Shown one piece after another: positions 8,467-19,143 of a stretch of 64,000 nt of DNA. Origin of the DNA: JANMES01 sp038329865 (GTDB lineage Bacteria > Planctomycetota > Phycisphaerae > Tepidisphaerales > Tepidisphaeraceae). Every line of letters starts with the position of its first letter. Within the stretch, counting starts at the first letter, position 1. A program made the translations under genes and the position numbers. The DNA lies in the NCBI GenBank assembly GCA_038329865.1, contig JBBQNK010000013.1, positions 30,445-94,444 of the forward strand, given 5' to 3'. The notes under the pieces are model-generated. The model made no database searches and was not told the origin of the DNA. It was given only the letters and a program-made list of their open reading frames with translations.

Positions 8467-8868
8467 CTATTGGCCGGGCTGATACTGCTCATCGCTCACT
8501 TGCTCCAACCAGTCGACCGGGCTGCCGTTGAGTTTTTCCTGGACGGCGATGTGAGTCATCGCGGTTGTCGGCGTGGCGCCGTGCCAGTGTTTTTCGCCGG
8601 GGGCGAACCAGACGACGTCGCCGGGGTGGAGTTGTTCGATCGGCCCGCCTTCGCGCTGCGCCAGGCCGGCGCCGGCGGTGATGATCAGGGTTTGGCCGAG
8701 CGGGTGAGTGTGCCATGCGGTGCGGGCACCGGGCTCAAAGGTGACGGCAGCGCCGGCGACGCGCGCGGGGGCGGGAGCGTCGAACAGCGGGTCGACCCGC
8801 ACGGTGCCCGTGAACCAGTCGGCCGGGCCTTTCCCCGAAGCACGACTGCCGTTGCGTTTGATTTCCAT
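8467..8868 (-). CDS. Cupin, similar to manganese cupin hydroxynitrile lyases
   Basis: This 133-residue single-domain cupin has WHTHPLGQT with His53, His55 and Gln59, and GEKHWHGA with His94. These residues sit exactly where the Mn-binding cupin hydroxynitrile lyase GtHNL has its ligands, and His106 (TAMTHIAVQ) matches its proposed catalytic base. The tail VDWLEQVSDEQY is also characteristic. Such enzymes cleave or form cyanohydrins, but many relatives are annotated only as cupins or carboxymuconolactone-decarboxylase partners, so the physiological role is open. GGAG sits about 8 bases upstream of the ATG. Confidence 0.78.
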   Translation of the reverse strand: MEIKRNGSRASGKGPADWFTGTVRVDPLFDAPAPARVAGAAVTFEPGARTAWHTHPLGQTLIITAGAGLAQREGGPIEQLHPGDVVWFAPGEKHWHGATPTTAMTHIAVQEKLNGSPVDWLEQVSDEQYQPGQ

Positions 8869-9070
8869 CGGCCGTCTCCTTGAAAACAGCGGGTCATTCG
8901 AATTCGCGCGTGAACCTTGCCGGCCCGCGCCGAGCTTCGATGGAGAAGTTTAGGACTGCCCGCCGGATTTGGGCAAGACGATTCTGATCGAGCCGTCCCT
9001 CATATGCCGTCCACAAGGTGAGAATTCATTCGCCCGACGAGTCTGGGTGCCGGCAGTCCACGAATCGCCG

Positions 9071-10771
<1,701 letters not shown>

Positions 10772-11075
10772 TATTCAGTTCAATCGCAAGACGTACGAGC
10801 AGCCCGGGCGTGTAAACGCCGGCTTCAACGAAAGGAACGGAGGAGAATTCTCATGGCGGAAGGCAAATCATTCGCAAGACAGCCTAATCCAATCGAGGTA
10901 TTCGGGCAATCCGAGGGATGGCACGAAAAGCTCCACCCGGCAAGGAAAGAGATTTCCGGAATGTCGGGTTCTGGCACGATTGAACGACCAGGAATGATTC
11001 GGCATGTAACTTGCCAATCACACTAAGGATTTGTCGATGCAGTGGCGCCCTTCGGATTGGGTTTATCGGCGCTCG
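10772..11075. other. Intergenic stretch, nothing recognised
   Basis: About 300 bases separate the SulP start from the end of the methyltransferase gene. I see no convincing coding frame, hairpin terminator or known repeat. It must hold the SulP promoter, but I cannot identify one. Confidence 0.4.
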
Positions 11076-12104
11076 TCAAACTAAAAACGCACGGGCCGCA
11101 AAGCGGTCTTGTTCGTCCGTAAAATCTGGAGGTGGAGCCGGCAACGCGATCCAGCACGGGGGTCGGCCACTGCCTTTTGTAATTTCGCGATCCAACTGGT
11201 CGCCGCGACACAACGCGTGAGTGTTGGTGGATGCCAAAATCGTTCCGCCGCGATTCAGGAGGTGGGATGCGTCGTGAACGAGACGCGCGTAATCGTCGAC
11301 TGAACTCCACGGACGGATTTTCTTCTTCTTGGAACCGGACGCGAAGCTCGGCGGGTCGAGGATGATTAAATCGTAACGCAGGCCTTTTCGACCGGCGTAT
11401 CGGAAGAATTCGAACGTGTCCATTTTCGCAAATCGGTGCGCGGCAATGTCGATCTCGTTGAGCGCGAAGCTGCTCTTGCCCCAGTCGAGATAGCGGCCGG
11501 AGACGTCAACGCTCGTTGTCACCGCGCCCCCAGTCGCGGCGGCGACGGAGAAGGCGCAGGTGTACGCAAACGTGTTCAGCACGGCCGTCGCTTTTCCGGC
11601 CGCGGTACGGCGGGCGCACCAATCGGCAACCCACGCGCGATTCTCTCGCTGATCGAGAAACAATCCGGTCGAAAGCCCGTCGTACAGGCGGATTTCCAGC
11701 TTCCACTTCGCCTCGCGAATCACGATCGCCTCCGGCAGTGCTTCGCCGGCCGCGGGCGTAGGATCAGTCGCGATCGTCGGAAGCTCGCCGCCGAGGCGCG
11801 ATCGGTCGCGGGCAAACGGCTTGACGTAAACCGCCCGTACGCCGAGCGATTTAAGCACGTCCAGCACCGTCGCCGCTTCGGCTATCGGATCGAACGATCG
11901 AGGCGGCCGGCCCTCGTAAACGATCAGCACGGCCCCTTCGCCGTACACGTCGACGAAGATCCCATCGATGCCGTCCGCAATTCCGGAAAAGACGCGAAAT
12001 GCCTGCGTGCGTTTCTGCCGAATCAACGGCCGGCGATGCTCCAACGCTTCGTCGAAATACGATCGGAACGGCGAACTGGCGGCAATAGGGTGGGGACGAG
12101 ACAT
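11076..12104 (-). CDS. Class I SAM-dependent methyltransferase, RlmI/YccW-like
   Basis: This 342-residue protein belongs to the family of rRNA (cytosine-C5) methyltransferases exemplified by RlmI. Diagnostic parts are YDGLSTGLFLDQRENR before the Rossmann fold, LNTFAYTCAFSVAAA (SAM motif I), VDVSGRYLDWGKSSFALN (motif II) and DLIILDPPSFA (the NPPY/DPPS active-site motif). An IFVDVYGE segment in the N-terminal region is also typical. No complete PUA domain is evident, so the exact target base is uncertain. It is divergent from the release factor 3 gene, with the two starts about 90 bases apart, so promoters are shared in that gap. Confidence 0.82.
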   Translation of the reverse strand: MSRPHPIAASSPFRSYFDEALEHRRPLIRQKRTQAFRVFSGIADGIDGIFVDVYGEGAVLIVYEGRPPRSFDPIAEAATVLDVLKSLGVRAVYVKPFARDRSRLGGELPTIATDPTPAAGEALPEAIVIREAKWKLEIRLYDGLSTGLFLDQRENRAWVADWCARRTAAGKATAVLNTFAYTCAFSVAAATGGAVTTSVDVSGRYLDWGKSSFALNEIDIAAHRFAKMDTFEFFRYAGRKGLRYDLIILDPPSFASGSKKKKIRPWSSVDDYARLVHDASHLLNRGGTILASTNTHALCRGDQLDREITKGSGRPPCWIALPAPPPDFTDEQDRFAARAFLV

Positions 12105-12196
12105 AGCGTGTGAGCGAATCGAAATCGAGTATACGAACGCGCCCCCGCCTTGGACAGTGGATTGAACCGCCGCTATCGGTTAAAGCTTTCTCTCCA

Positions 12197-13807
12197 ATGT
12201 CGATTCAAGAAGAAATCGCCCGCCGGCGGACGTTCGCCATTATCTCGCATCCTGACGCCGGCAAAACCACGCTCACGGAAAAGTTCCTTCTCTACGGCGG
12301 CGCGCTGCAGCTCGCCGGTACGGTGACGGCCCGCAAGAACCAAAGGGCTTCCACATCCGACTGGATGGAGCTCGAACGCAAGCGCGGCATTTCCGTCAGC
12401 TCCACCGTGCTGCAGTTCGATTACAACGGCTACCGCGTCAACCTGCTCGATACGCCCGGCCACAAGGATTTCTCGGAAGACACGTACCGCGTGCTGACGG
12501 CCGGTGACGCGGTGGTCATGGTGATCGATTCCGGCAAGGGCATTGAGAGCCAGACGCGCAAGCTGTTCGAGATCTGCCGTCGCCGGGCGATTCCGATTTT
12601 TACGTTCATCAACAAGCTCGATCGCCCGTCTCGCGATCTGCTGGGATTGATAGACGAGTTGGAATCGGTGCTCGGCATTCATGCGTACGCGATGAACTGG
12701 CCGCTCGGCACGGGGCCGGAATTTGCCGGCGTGTACGATCGCATGAACAAGCAGGTGCATTCCTTCCAGCGCACGGTTGGCGGGGCGTATCGTGCGCCGG
12801 TGAAGATTCGCGATCTGAATGACCCGGCCGTGCGCACGACGGTCAGTGATGACGTCTTTGCGAAAGTCGTTGATGAGCTGGAGATGCTCGACCACGCCGG
12901 TTCGGTGTTTGATGCAGAGGCCGTGCTGCACGGCAAGCTCACGCCGGTGCTGTTCGGCAGTGCGATCAACAACTTCGGCGTGCAGTTGCTGCTGGACACA
13001 TTTCTCAAGTATTCGCAACCGCCGCAGGGACACGTAGTCAATGGCACGCTGCTGCCGCCGGATCACAAGCCGTTCTCCGGGTTCGTCTTCAAGATCCAGG
13101 CGAACATGGACCCGAAGCACCGCGACCGGCTGGCATTCGTGCGCGTCTGCACCGGCCAATTCACGCGCGAGATGGCCGTCACGCACATTCAAACCGGCAA
13201 GCGCGTGCGACTGAACAGCTCGCACAAACTTTTCGGCCGCGAGCGTGAAACAGTCGACGAAGCCGTCGCCGGCGACGTGATCGGCCTCGTCGGCCATGCC
13301 GAGTTCGGCATCGGCGACACGCTGACCGAGGATCCTTCGATCGTCTACGACGAAATCCCCCGATTCGCGCCGGAGGTTTTCGCCTACCTGCACAGCGCCA
13401 GCACGTCGCAGTACAAGCGATTTCGTGAAGGGCTCGCACAGCTGCTGCAGGAAGGTGTGATTCAATCGTTCAAGGTGAAGGACTCCACGAATGCCTCGCC
13501 ATTACTCGCAGCAGTCGGGCCGCTGCAGTTTGAAGTCGTGCAGTATCGCCTCCAAACGGAGTACGGCGCCGAGTCGCGACTGGAGTCGGCCGAGTGGAGC
13601 TACCTCCGCTGGGTCTCGCCCGAGGTGCCGGAGGCGCTGCTCGACACAGCCATCTTCCCAAGCGGCGCGAATCAGGCCACCGATGCCGAAGGCCAATCCG
13701 CGATTTTGTTCCCCAGCGAGTGGAGCATCCGCTATTTTTCGCAGCAGCATCCCCTCATCAAACTGACCGATGTTCCCGCGCGCAAGGGCACCCTTGTCAG
13801 AACGTAA
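12197..13807 (+). CDS. prfC: Peptide chain release factor 3
   Basis: This 536-residue translational GTPase recycles RF1 and RF2 from the ribosome after peptide release. The G1 loop is SHPDAGKTTLTEK (17-29), G2 and the effector region follow, G3 is DTPGHKDFSED and G4 is NKLD. The conserved TRKNQRASTSDWMELE region and the C-terminal FQVVQYRLQTEYGAE-like segment (here FEVVQYRLQTEYGAE) separate RF3 from EF-G. I start at the ATG at 12197; an upstream in-frame ATG would add 29 residues with no family similarity. There is no obvious Shine-Dalgarno sequence. The next element downstream is a terminator belonging to the opposite strand. Confidence 0.93.
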   Translation: MSIQEEIARRRTFAIISHPDAGKTTLTEKFLLYGGALQLAGTVTARKNQRASTSDWMELERKRGISVSSTVLQFDYNGYRVNLLDTPGHKDFSEDTYRVLTAGDAVVMVIDSGKGIESQTRKLFEICRRRAIPIFTFINKLDRPSRDLLGLIDELESVLGIHAYAMNWPLGTGPEFAGVYDRMNKQVHSFQRTVGGAYRAPVKIRDLNDPAVRTTVSDDVFAKVVDELEMLDHAGSVFDAEAVLHGKLTPVLFGSAINNFGVQLLLDTFLKYSQPPQGHVVNGTLLPPDHKPFSGFVFKIQANMDPKHRDRLAFVRVCTGQFTREMAVTHIQTGKRVRLNSSHKLFGRERETVDEAVAGDVIGLVGHAEFGIGDTLTEDPSIVYDEIPRFAPEVFAYLHSASTSQYKRFREGLAQLLQEGVIQSFKVKDSTNASPLLAAVGPLQFEVVQYRLQTEYGAESRLESAEWSYLRWVSPEVPEALLDTAIFPSGANQATDAEGQSAILFPSEWSIRYFSQQHPLIKLTDVPARKGTLVRT

Positions 13808-13818
13808 TCCCGCAACGC

Positions 13819-13846
13819 AAAAACCCTTCGACGTTCTGTCGAAGGG
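13819..13846 (-). terminator. Rho-independent terminator after tRNA-Pro
   Basis: A perfect 9-bp stem (CCCTTCGAC and its complement) around a 5-base loop spans 13824-13846. On the minus strand it is followed directly by five T residues (13823-13819). It sits 19 bases past the 3' end of the tRNA gene and therefore most likely ends that transcript. Confidence 0.8.
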
Positions 13847-13864
13847 CTGAGTTATTCGTGAAAA

Positions 13865-13938
13865 TCGGGGTGACAAGATTTGAACTTGCGACCTCTTCGT
13901 CCCGAACGAAGCGCTCTACCAAGCTGAGCTACACCCCG
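13865..13938 (-). tRNA. tRNA-Pro (anticodon CGG)
   Basis: The 74-base minus-strand gene folds as a complete cloverleaf. The acceptor stem CGGGGTG pairs with CACCCCG. The D arm is GCTC...GAGC. The anticodon stem CTTCG/CGAAG closes the loop TTCGGGA, giving anticodon CGG at 13904-13902. The T arm contains GTTCAAAT. The CCA end is not encoded. Confidence 0.95.
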
Positions 13939-14023
13939 GCGGATTGCCGGCTTTTTCCGAGCCGCACAGTGTAGCGGAGAGGACGGGCCTTGCAAGCCAT
14001 CGGCGATTATGCGGGCCGGCGGG

Positions 14024-14779
14024 CTATTGTCGGCTGGATTTCAGCAGCTCTTCGCCGGCGGCGACGGTTTTGGCGTCGGGGGTCCAGCCGCTGTCGGCGA
14101 GGATTTGCTCGGCCATTCTTCGCACCGTCGCGACGCTCATGTTCTTGCCGGGGCAGTCGGTGGCCTTGGTGTCGCCGTGGCCGACGATATTCGCCGGCGT
14201 GATCTTGTACGTCTTCATGAGGTACGCGACAAGTTTCGCCGTCGATTGCATCTGGGCTGTCGTCGGGCGCGTCGCATCGAAGTTGCCGACCAGGCAGATG
14301 CCGATGCCGAAGTCGTTATAGCGATTGTCGGGCGTTTTATCGTGCGCGCCCCACTTCTGTTTAGGCCAGCGCGGGCCGATTTCCACCTGGCCGTCGCCGG
14401 TTTCCGTGCCGTTGCCGATGACGAAGTGATACCCGAGCTCGTCCCACCCTTTTGCTTTATGAGCCGCATCAAACTTCGCGGCCGATCCAGTCGGTGTGTC
14501 GCTGTGGTGGATCACGATGTACCGCCACGGCCGCGGCGGCGCGTCAGGAATCCACCCCTTCGGCACGCTCGATTTGGCGACCACCACCGGCGGCTTGCCG
14601 GCGGGCACGTTCACCTTCGGCTGGAGAGGCTTGGCCGCCGCGATCGTCGGCTTGGAATTCGAAATCACCGGCGCATTAAAGTTCGGCCGCGGCGACGCAA
14701 CGGAAACCGTGTCCGGCGACGTACAACCGGCCGCAAAACCTAAGCCCAGCAGAATGATGATAAGAGTAGATTTCGCCAT
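14024..14779 (-). CDS. Lipoprotein N-acetylmuramoyl-L-alanine amidase (Amidase_2/PGRP fold)
   Basis: I start this 251-residue protein at the ATG at 14779, which follows a GAGGG and opens a lipoprotein signal peptide with lipobox FAAGC (Cys19). After a Pro/Ala-rich linker (about 20-80) comes the zinc amidase domain. It has VIHHSDT with His91, GYHF (116-119), GIGICLVGNF and HGDTKATDCPG with His201 and Cys209. Such enzymes cut the amide between MurNAc and the stem peptide. Planctomycetes have thin or atypical peptidoglycan, so a cell-wall remodelling or recycling role at the outer or inner membrane is likely. Confidence 0.85.
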   Translation of the reverse strand: MAKSTLIIILLGLGFAAGCTSPDTVSVASPRPNFNAPVISNSKPTIAAAKPLQPKVNVPAGKPPVVVAKSSVPKGWIPDAPPRPWRYIVIHHSDTPTGSAAKFDAAHKAKGWDELGYHFVIGNGTETGDGQVEIGPRWPKQKWGAHDKTPDNRYNDFGIGICLVGNFDATRPTTAQMQSTAKLVAYLMKTYKITPANIVGHGDTKATDCPGKNMSVATVRRMAEQILADSGWTPDAKTVAAGEELLKSSRQ

Positions 14780-14930
14780 CCGTGGCCCTCGAAAGAAGGA
14801 GGCAATCGCAGCCGTCAAGCTCGGTCCATCGAGCCCAACTCCCGCGAGTAGCTCAGACGTTGTATCGGAGATGGCCATGTATTTCCAGTAAGAAACGGGA
14901 GGATTTTGCATCTTTTGGGGGTTGGGGGAT

Positions 14931-15021
14931 GGCGTCGGGCGTTAGGCGCTAGGTGTTAGGCGTTAGGCGCTTGGCGTTCGGCGTTCGGCGTTCGGCGTTC
15001 GGCGTTCGGCGTTCGGCGTTC
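14931..15021. repeat. Tandem 7-bp repeat array
   Basis: Thirteen consecutive 7-base units occupy 91 bp. Seven perfect GGCGTTC units (14973-15021) are preceded by six degenerate ones (GGCGTCG, GGCGTTA, GGCGCTA, GGTGTTA and so on). The array lies between the amidase start and the end of the DUF2179-type gene and is not part of either. The graded divergence looks like slippage growth from one end. Confidence 0.9.
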
Positions 15022-15084
15022 GGGAAAATACTATTCTGCTCGCCAGGCCTCCTTCCTTGTTCCCTGAACCCTAAACCCTACTCT

Positions 15085-15624
15085 TCAATGTCCTCCGCCC
15101 GTCGTGGCCGGTTGCCTCACGTAGCCGCCGATCGCCTCGCCGACCTGCTCGATGGTAATGAACGCGTGCGGGTCGATCGACTGGATCGCCCGCAGCAGCG
15201 GCGTTTCACGCTTCCGCAGCGTCACCACAAACAGGATGAACACCTCGCCTTCCATCCCTTCGCCCTTGATGGCCGTCACGCCGAAGCCGCCGGCGAGCAA
15301 TTTTTGCCGCAGCTCCACCGACTTGCTGCTGATCACCCGCACAATCACCTGCCCGAACGCCAGCCAACCTTCGATCGTCATCCCCACCACCGTGCCCGTC
15401 GCAAACCCAACGGCATACCCGACGACATTCGCCGGATGATCGTACACCTCCCCTTTCAGCAGCCGACTGATCGCGAGGATCCAGATCGCCGACTCGCACA
15501 CCGCCAGAAACGCCACCGGCAAGCGCCGGCCCTGCACCATCAGCATCGTTCGCACGGTGCTGATCGGCACGTCGCCCAGCCGAAGCAGAAAAATCAAAAA
15601 CCCGCCGAGAATCGTTTGAAGCAT
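15085..15624 (-). CDS. Membrane protein, UPF0316/DUF5698 with DUF2179 tail
   Basis: This 179-residue protein has three hydrophobic helices in the first 100 residues, including the GDVPISTVRTMLMVQGRR motif typical of the UPF0316/DUF5698 family. A soluble DUF2179-like domain follows (about 95-170: GFGVTAIKGEGMEGEVFILFVVTLRKRE and IDPHAFITIEQVGEA, both shown only in part as motifs). The tail has a ferredoxin-like fold in relatives and may bind a small ligand. No transport or enzymatic role is established for the family. Start at ATG 15624; there is no clear ribosome-binding site. Confidence 0.8.
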   Translation of the reverse strand: MLQTILGGFLIFLLRLGDVPISTVRTMLMVQGRRLPVAFLAVCESAIWILAISRLLKGEVYDHPANVVGYAVGFATGTVVGMTIEGWLAFGQVIVRVISSKSVELRQKLLAGGFGVTAIKGEGMEGEVFILFVVTLRKRETPLLRAIQSIDPHAFITIEQVGEAIGGYVRQPATTGGGH

Positions 15625-16361
15625 GACGGCGATTGTGCGATCCGCACGCGATTCCGTCCAATCCCCCTCGGCGTGCGTGCTTCAGCACGCATGTCTGCGA
15701 CGGATTCTTTTCCCTCTACCCGCTGAAGCGGGCAGGCCGCGGGTGAGTTTTGGGTGCTGATCGATTTCGATTCATCGCGAGAAAAAACGTAGCAAAATAT
15801 TTTCTCGGAAATTTCGCGGAAACGTAGTTTTCGAAGCAATCGCCGCGAAACTCGTAGCTTTCCAGGGAAGTTCCCACACTTCGCGCCCACGGACGCCCAT
15901 TGCCGACCCACTCACACGCACTTTCCACCCACCGGCCGATTTTATTTCTTTCTTGTTCTATCGCCTTTTTCAATCAACCCCCGGCCCGGCCAACGCTTAC
16001 GCCGATCGCGCGGGTGACCGAAGGTGACAAAAGGCGACCTACGGTGTCAAAAACAAGTCCAAAAAAGTACGGAAAGGGACGGAAAGGGACGGAAAGGTAC
16101 GGGAAGGTACGGGAAGGTACGGGAAGGTACGGGTTCTTCGCCCACTCGTTCGCACTTCACTTGCCAAAGAGCCCCAACTCGCCCGGCCCGTCAGGCCGAT
16201 CGAATCGCTACTCATTAGACGCTCGCCGAGGGAAAAAGTTTGGAATATTTTAGGATAATTTTGCAGACCAATTTTTGACTTCAATTGTCGACAACTTGTG
16301 TATTTTCACCGATCGTTGACTAAGATATGCCCCAAGTCTGATTCCATCGAAAGGGGCCGGC
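15625..16361. other. Long intergenic region with palindromes, tandem repeat and promoter area
   Basis: About 740 bases hold no convincing gene. Two short palindromes occur at 15675-15690 (GCGTGCTTCAGCACGC) and 15719-15732 (CCCGCTGAAGCGGG). A purine-rich tandem repeat lies at 16067-16136. The last 120 bases are AT-rich, with TAAGAT at 16321-16326 as a possible -10 element for the secreted protein that starts at 16362. Confidence 0.6.
16067..16136. repeat. Seven-unit 10-bp purine-rich tandem repeat
   Basis: Seven direct 10-base units run without a break: GTACGGAAAG, GGACGGAAAG twice, GTACGGGAAG three times and GTACGGGTTC. The + strand is almost pure purine apart from TAC or AC steps. Unit length close to one helical turn puts the A/G tracts on one face of the DNA. 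It lies about 230 bp upstream of the 16362 gene. Confidence 0.9.
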
Positions 16362-18881
16362 ATGGCACGTCGCTCGAATTTGTTGATCGTCGCGGGATTG
16401 TCCATCGCGATGGCGGCCATACTCGGTTCGCCTGCGATCTCCGCGCCGCCCGCCACCGCGCCCGCGACCCAGCCGACCGCCTGGGATGACATCGACCAGC
16501 GGATGGTCTTCTTCACCGTTCAACTCGCAAGCGTTGAAACCTCCGTCGATGCCGCCAACAAAGCGCTCAAAGGGGCCGGCTATAAGATCGCCATCCGCGC
16601 AGATGACGCTAACCGCTATCAAAAAGGGAACGAGCTGATGGACCGCAACGCCGGCGGCCCGGTTCGGTGGGACGAGTTTTACGGCCGAACCGCGGAAAAG
16701 TTCTTCTACAACCCTGCGACTCCGCCCGGCACGCTGAAGCTGACTGTCAACGTGCTCCGCTCTAACGGCGGCGTGGCGCACGAGCCGCTGCCCAACAGCA
16801 ATCGCCCGCCGCAGTTCGATTACATCTACCGAGCCAACGCCAACGCCAAGGCGCAGGCCGAAGCCGATGTGAATAAGCTCGCCGGCAAGGTCGATCAACT
16901 GCTCGCCCGTCGTCGCCAACTCGAGGCCGAGCAGAGCGGGTTGTGGTGCAAGGTCGCCTTCCGCGCCGCGGCCGGCCGCGAACTGCTCGGCAAGCCGCTT
17001 TACCGCTTCGATCTGAAAACCAACGACCCCGCCGCCACCGCCAATCAAAATCTAGAAGCCCTGCGGGCCGCGATGGATTTTCTGCGCATGAACAACAAGC
17101 TGATCGAGTCGGCCGAGAAAGGCGTTGACGATAACCAGGCCGCCTTCATCGCCGCGTTCCAGGAAACGGTCGCCAAGTCGCGCGCCGATTTCGACGCCCG
17201 CCTGATGAAGCAGCCGACGCTGGTGATGGACGCCTTCGACACGCACACCACGATCGGCAAACTCGAAGCCGTCGCCAAACGCATGAACGACGTCGCCAAG
17301 AACACCGCCGACGCCTACAAGCTCGCCCTCGACGCCGCCGGCGACGAACAACGCAAAAACACCTTCCGCGGCCAACTACAGGAATCGCTCGTGATCTACG
17401 CCGAGGCCGTGATGGCCGGCGATGAATGTGTGAATCAGCTGGCGAAGGAATGGAAGATCGTGCCGGATTTGGAGAAGGCCGCACCCGAGGCGAAGTTGCC
17501 GAATTTGCCAACTCCTGAACCGCATGCCTCCCTCACCCCCCAGGATGACTCACTGAAGAATTCTAAAATCGGAACTTCCTCTATACCCAATGGGGGACTC
17601 AGTGCGGGGGTCAATTCCATTATCATTGAAGCATTTATTGATGGCGACTCTGAATTGCACCTCAAGGAGGACGGCATCTACTGGGTACAAGCCGCCAGCC
17701 CGTCCAAGCCGGGAAAATGGCATGGCCACCATGAGCCGACATTTGTCGATGGCAAAGCGTGGCAACCCGTTTGGGGCAAGCCAAATGTCGAAACGGGCAA
17801 GGATCGCTCGGAAGGATTCGCGATCCCGCTCAAGGGCCTTGGATTCAAATTGAAGTTATTAGCGGTGGCCGATCAGAGAGGGGTAGAACAAATTGATCAA
17901 CGTACTCCCGTTGAGTTGAGTGAGGAAAGTGGTGAACAGATCATAACCATTCCCGATCCAGAAACTGGCGCCAAATGGTACACCTTCAAACTCTATCGGG
18001 GGACAAAGCAAGATTCTGCTCGCATATCGTTTCAGAAATCCGGGTCCAACGAAGTGGCCAAGGACAATTCCGAAACGGATAAAACCAGACTCATCTCAGC
18101 GCGCTGGGGTGGGGATCGAAAAATGCTTAACGTGAACCATCAGGCCGCTGATTTGCTCGCAAAAAACGGGGAGCTATTAGCTCGAACGAGAGAATTTGGA
18201 GGCGACCCAACTCCATTTGAAAGAAAATATCTGGACATCGTGCTGGATGTTGGCGGAAAGACCATCCACCGGACGGTCGAAGAGAATAAAGGCTTCAAAT
18301 TGAGTACGGCCATTAATGATGCCGCTCAATCCTCAGCAGAAGAGACCGCGGACGGACCGTTTTCGCGTAGCAAAGTAGCTGTCAGCGCTGAACCAAGAAC
18401 GCTTCCCGACGGCGCGGTCATCGTTTCCGCGTTTTGGGGATCGGGGAAACGATCATCCGATGTAACCCGCGCTGTGGCGAGTCTTCTCGAACGCGGCGAC
18501 GACTTCCTTCTTACGAAAGAAAATCTGGGCGAAGACCCCGCCCCGATGCACGGAAAAGACTTGGAAGTTAACTTTCGAGTCGATGGCAAGCCCGGCAGAC
18601 GAGCCCTTCATGACGGTGATATTTTCAGAGTCGCAACAGGTACCTATCAGCCCGTTATCAGCATCTCAAAGGAATCGAACACGAAGATGGAAGCGGATTC
18701 TGTTTCTCCGCCGAAAGATATACCTCCTCGCGGATCAGGATTCCGAACACCGCGAAACGCGGACCAAGCAAAGGATTCCACGCGGGACCTAACCCCACAG
18801 AAAATAGGCCCCGGCGGCGTGTTCGATTTCGGCAACGGCCCCGCTACGCCGGCGCCGGCGACTCAGCCGGCGGGGAAATGA
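16362..18881 (+). CDS. Large secreted protein with repeated beta modules, function unknown
   Basis: This 839-residue protein has a Sec signal peptide (about 1-27, ending AISA) and an ATAPATQPT linker. Residues 45-370 are rich in long helices, likely coiled coil. Residues about 415-560 form a module starting IIEAFIDGDSELHL and containing DGIYW, a type seen in planctomycete and verrucomicrobial surface proteins. Two tandem related modules follow (about 570-645 and 680-765): LISARWGG...DVGGK and VIVSAFWGSG...GEDPAPMHGK. The tail is again Pro/Ala/Thr-rich (PATPAPATQPAG). AAAGGGGCC precedes the ATG. I cannot assign a function; extracellular or periplasmic location is inferred. Confidence 0.8.
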   Translation: MARRSNLLIVAGLSIAMAAILGSPAISAPPATAPATQPTAWDDIDQRMVFFTVQLASVETSVDAANKALKGAGYKIAIRADDANRYQKGNELMDRNAGGPVRWDEFYGRTAEKFFYNPATPPGTLKLTVNVLRSNGGVAHEPLPNSNRPPQFDYIYRANANAKAQAEADVNKLAGKVDQLLARRRQLEAEQSGLWCKVAFRAAAGRELLGKPLYRFDLKTNDPAATANQNLEALRAAMDFLRMNNKLIESAEKGVDDNQAAFIAAFQETVAKSRADFDARLMKQPTLVMDAFDTHTTIGKLEAVAKRMNDVAKNTADAYKLALDAAGDEQRKNTFRGQLQESLVIYAEAVMAGDECVNQLAKEWKIVPDLEKAAPEAKLPNLPTPEPHASLTPQDDSLKNSKIGTSSIPNGGLSAGVNSIIIEAFIDGDSELHLKEDGIYWVQAASPSKPGKWHGHHEPTFVDGKAWQPVWGKPNVETGKDRSEGFAIPLKGLGFKLKLLAVADQRGVEQIDQRTPVELSEESGEQIITIPDPETGAKWYTFKLYRGTKQDSARISFQKSGSNEVAKDNSETDKTRLISARWGGDRKMLNVNHQAADLLAKNGELLARTREFGGDPTPFERKYLDIVLDVGGKTIHRTVEENKGFKLSTAINDAAQSSAEETADGPFSRSKVAVSAEPRTLPDGAVIVSAFWGSGKRSSDVTRAVASLLERGDDFLLTKENLGEDPAPMHGKDLEVNFRVDGKPGRRALHDGDIFRVATGTYQPVISISKESNTKMEADSVSPPKDIPPRGSGFRTPRNADQAKDSTRDLTPQKIGPGGVFDFGNGPATPAPATQPAGK

Positions 18882-19143
18882 TTCGCCCGCGAATCGATCA
18901 CCGATTCTTAAACTGATTTTTGAATCCTTTCCCCTCTCCCCCCTCTCCGACATCAAAGCCCCTCCGCTATCATCGTCGCGTCATATCTCCTCTTCCGCCT
19001 TTCACTGAAACTTCATCGTTCGATCATCATTCATTTCTATACTCTTCGGAATTGAAACCACCGCGACGGGCATGGCCCGCGGGGGCAATTCGTGATCCGG
19101 CGGATTCTGTCAGTCAGCGAACAAAACTATTGTCGGGATTTTC

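Noticed and set aside
12110..12196. Upstream ATG for release factor 3
   Set aside because: The 29 added residues are Arg/Ser-rich without family similarity. The family's usual N-terminus begins near the ATG at 12197.
15900..16253. A 117-residue frame that reads through the 10-bp repeat
   Set aside because: The product is mostly repeat-encoded (GKGRKGTERYGK) with Pro/Ser-rich flanks, no ribosome-binding site and no similarity. The DNA repeat is the real feature.
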